Shown in pieces: positions 61,003-64,000 of a stretch of DNA of 64,000 nucleotides; within the stretch, counting starts at the first letter, position 1; the number at the start of each line of letters is the position of its first letter. The stretch is from positions 3,472,001-3,536,000 of the forward strand of contig NC_064676.1 in the NCBI RefSeq assembly GCF_023278565.1, in the 5' to 3' direction. The position numbers were made by a program, and so were the translations under genes. The stretch is from Colletotrichum lupini (lineage: Eukaryota > Ascomycota > Sordariomycetes > Glomerellales > Glomerellaceae). A model generated the notes under the pieces. That model was given only the letters and a program-made list of their open reading frames with translations. It did no database searches and was not told where the DNA came from.

Positions 61003-63661
61003 ATGAGCTCCGGCCTGGTCCCGCGGGACGGGACGCGCGACGAGCAAGACCCCATGCTAGGTGTCAGATCGTCGTCGGAGACTGACGTGGAGGATCGCCT
61101 GCTTCCCGACTCAGCCGACTACAGCGAGAAGAGCCACTACCGACGCCATGCGGGCCACAAGAAGACGTTTCGATGGATCATGGTACTCACTTGCGTGTCC
61201 ATCCTGACGCTCATTCCTTTCATTTTCGCCCAATTCTTCAACGTACAAACCAAGGACCGGCCGGCGGAACCGGCCCACGATGAGGACAACCATGAGGAAA
61301 GCCCGCCGCCGCCGCCGCCGCCACCACCACCGCCAGCGGACCCAGTGCCGGAACTGACGACGACGATAACGCCAGTAACGACTTCTTCTCTTGTCCCTAC
61401 GCAAACACCGCAAGTGATTTTGACGCCTGATCAGCAGTTCAATCTGCAGACAGGATTCCAGGTGTCGAATGTGACGTCGATGCGGGAGTATGTGTTCAAC
61501 ATCACGCGGCAGCAGCACTCACCCGACGGCTTTGAGAAGTCAATGATCCTCGTCAACGGACAATCTCCCGGCCCTCTCATTGAGGCAAACACGGGAGACA
61601 CCATCCGTGTCACGGTGCACAACCAGATGTTGAAGGAGAGTACCACGATCCACTGGCACGGCATTGACCAGAGAAGGTCGGTCTGGATGGACGGTGTCTT
61701 TGGCGTCAGCCAGTGTGCCATTCCTGCCGGCGAGAGCTTTACTTACGAATTCAATGTCACCGACCAGCGGGGCACGTTCTGGTGGCACGCTCATGTTTCA
61801 GTGCAGGTCACTGACGGACTCTTTGGGCCATTGGTAAGGTTTCTTCCATACTGATTCATGAGACATCGCTGGTGAAGCCCTGGCTTGTGAGCGCTTGACG
61901 ATACTAATATGCTCTTCTGCAATGTAGATCATCCACGATCCGGATGAAAAGATCCCCCCTGTGGATGATGACAAGATTGTGATGGTCGGAGATCTCTTTC
62001 ATGAATATGGAGGCACTGTGAGTTGACTCAGCCTCTATTACTCTCATTCGGTTCTCACAGATTTCTAGCTCCTGACGCAGTACCTAAGCGCCAATCCACC
62101 TTGGGCCCCTAAGAAGCCCGGTAGAGAGCCTCCTCCTGACAACGTCATCATCAATGGCAAGAACACATTCAACTGCTCCAGCATTGAAGGCCATGACACA
62201 AACCAGGCCAAGTCAGGCGAGGACCATAGCGGCCACAACATGGAGAACATGGGAAGCCACAACACCCCGAGAGATGGTGCGCCTCCCCCCAAGTGCACGT
62301 GGGGTTCCCTCTTCAATACACGGGTCAAGAGTGGCTCAATAGCTCGTTTGCGTCTCATCAACCACGGCACATCAACTCCCATCTTTGTCACGGTTGACGA
62401 CCACCCTCTGCAAATCGTCGAGATTGACGGCGTCGAGGTCGCTCCAATCGCCACATCCCGCGTGTACATGAACCCCGGTCAACGCTACTCAGTCCTCGTC
62501 CACGCCAACCAGACTGCCGGAAACTACCTGATTCGTGCCGACGCCGCGGTGCGGTGCTTCCACATGTCCCACAAGAACCATAAGGCGGGCATGATGCACG
62601 GCACACCTTTCGGGGCCACCGCCATCCTATCGTATGACGAGACGGACCTTGGCGTCCCGCCGATTGGCAAGGCGTGGGATCTCAACGCCAACTCGAACCC
62701 TGGCGTAGGCAATGAGCCATGGGGAGACAGGTGCGAGGATTTGCCGCACAACCTTCCAAAGCCTGTCAGGAGCAGGCCGGCCTACGACGTTGGCGACAGG
62801 AACTACCATTACTTCACGTTCAAGCAGGAGCGCGTCAACGACGTCGTTCGTACACACGTCAATGATGTGAGTTGGAAGAACTTCTTGAGTGATCTGCTGA
62901 ATGATACCCTGCTGACAACGATTAGACTCTGTATACACCTTTGACCGACGATGCCTCGCTGTGGAAGGTCATGCAGCAGGACATCACACCAGAGAACCTG
63001 AACTCGCCTCAGCCGAAACTAGACTTCGGAAAGGATCAATTCGTCTTGGTATCCCGAGACGACAAAGCTGCTCAAATCGTAGTCAACTCTGACGCAATGA
63101 TGGTACACCCTTGGCATCTGCAGTAAGTTGCTTCACAACCATCAACTCTGAACCCATGACTGACCGTTTATCTAGTGGTACTTAATCACAAACTTATCTC
63201 TACTCTCCGCCAACGTGCTAATCTATAGATAGGCCAGAACTTCCAAGTCGTTGGTTGGGGCAATGGCCTTTTCGGAGCCAGCAAGACTACATGGAACTTT
63301 GACAACCCGATGCGCCGTGACACGATCACAATCCCAGGATACTCACACCTGGTAATCCGCATAACAGCAGACAACCCGGGTGTTTGGGCGTTCCATTGCC
63401 ATTATCTGTGGCACGCTGAAGGTCGGTCATCCACTTACTTTCCCAGGGCTCAGAATATGAACTAACATTGCCGCAGCTGGTATGTTCGTCTCCATTGCTC
63501 AGCGAATGGGCGAGCTCGCGAGCATGCTGGGCACATTGGACACCAACGGTGATGCCGGTGCCATCAAGAAGAAATTCTGCCCCATGGCCAAGGCACAAGC
63601 TGGTGCTCCTCTCGCACAGCCCGTTAAGACTGGGGCACCTAAACCGCCTCGGACCCTTTGA
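61003..63661 (+). CDS. Membrane-anchored multicopper oxidase (laccase-like)
   Basis: Multicopper oxidase that couples one-electron oxidation of a phenol or metal substrate to reduction of oxygen to water. Exons 61003-61833, 61928-62017, 62069-62866, 62926-63122, 63176-63177, 63233-63421 and 63477-63661 give 763 residues. A short cytoplasmic N-terminus (about 56) is followed by one hydrophobic segment (57-78, WIMVLTCVSILTLIPFIFA), so it is a type II membrane protein. An acidic stretch and eleven consecutive prolines (101-111) then lead to three cupredoxin domains. Copper ligands: HWH 217-219, HAH 262-264, HPWHLH 634-639, HCHYLWH 694-700 with Met705 as probable axial T1 residue. A His/Met-rich insert (GEDHSGHNMENMGSH) lies in domain 2. 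The only way I found to join HPWHLHG is through a two-base exon. Confidence 0.9.
63123..63232 (+). other. Two tandem introns separated by a 2-nt exon in the multicopper oxidase gene
   Basis: Intron A is 63123-63175 (GTAAGT ... branch CTGAC ... TCTAG). Intron B is 63178-63232 (GTACTT ... branch GCTAATC ... GATAG). Between them are only T63176 and G63177. Joining CA|TG|GC yields His639-Gly640 of the HPWHLHGQNF copper motif in phase. Treating the whole as one intron gives a frameshift. Retaining intron B puts a stop two codons after Gly. It may be spliced as a true microexon or stepwise like a fungal twin intron (stwintron). Confidence 0.75.
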
Positions 63662-64000
63662 TGTATGTAAGTTAGATTGGTTGTGATAAGAGCTGTTGAT
63701 AGAAGTAAATTTTTGAGTACACATTTAGACACTGGATGTACTGGACCCGATACACTTGTGCAGCTACTGAGGTCTTGAAAGGCTATCGTCCAGCGCAACG
63801 ATGATTTTATAAATTCAAGATAGCTTCATTAAATGGCAGCCCCGTCGTAGGTCGTCGGCGCCGGCAGAGCCGCATGGTATTTGCCATTTGTGACCAATCA
63901 GTAACCGTTCCGACAGTCATCAAAAACGTAAATCCAGAAGAGGAAGGCCATTGAGAGTGAGCACTTTTCAATTTATCAGATATGATGGCATTTGATTAGC
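63662..64000. other. 3' flank of the multicopper oxidase gene
   Basis: Probable 3' untranslated region and downstream sequence to the window end. No gene, repeat or RNA recognised. Confidence 0.5.

Overview
The window is nuclear DNA of a filamentous ascomycete, most likely a plant-associated Sordariomycete (Colletotrichum-like). Supporting evidence: short GT-AG introns of 49-120 bp with CTNAY-type branch sites, CT-rich leaders, a HET-domain gene, an Egh16/GAS1-type appressorial protein gene, a HapB CCAAT-factor gene, and long AT-rich blocks typical of repeat-induced point mutation (RIP). Genus is an inference; no marker gene is present.

Layout. 1-~700: end of an AT-rich, RIP-like repeat. 2829-8359: secreted tyrosinase, UNC93-like MFS transporter, and a secreted FAD oxidoreductase on the opposite strand. 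9683-9885: solo LTR with intact 5-bp target duplication. 10231-10317: intron-containing tRNA-Glu(CTC). 10.3-19.4 kb: gene-poor; its last part is the CT-rich upstream region of hapB (19454-20362). 22118-23473: APH-type kinase. 23739-25965 (minus): HET protein with WW-like segments and a probable GC-AG intron. 26403-35438: a Gfo/Idh/MocA-family gene split by a full-length Ty1/copia retrotransposon. 39165-40655: Egh16/GAS1-like secreted protein with an Asn-rich repeat tail. 41519-48933 and 50061-57479: two more full-length copies of the same element, separated by a 1.1-kb island holding the broken 5' end of a secreted-protein gene. 57677-58861 (minus): serine beta-lactamase-like hydrolase. 61003-63661: membrane-anchored multicopper oxidase.

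The retrotransposon copies are 7.4 kb each, with ~205-bp LTRs. Decayed integrase, reverse transcriptase and RNase H appear in copia order. They are heavily RIP-mutated, while host sequence starts abruptly at their ends. Copies 1 and 3 have recognisable target duplications (in copy 1 one side is itself RIP-mutated); copy 2 does not and probably marks a rearrangement.

Host genes are mostly enzymes of oxidation and secretion (tyrosinase, FAD oxidase, multicopper oxidase), a transporter, an infection-associated surface protein and an incompatibility-type gene: an accessory, repeat-rich region rather than a core housekeeping block. The strongest unusual signal is in the multicopper oxidase, where two consecutive short introns are separated by only two coding bases inside the copper-binding HPWHLHG motif.
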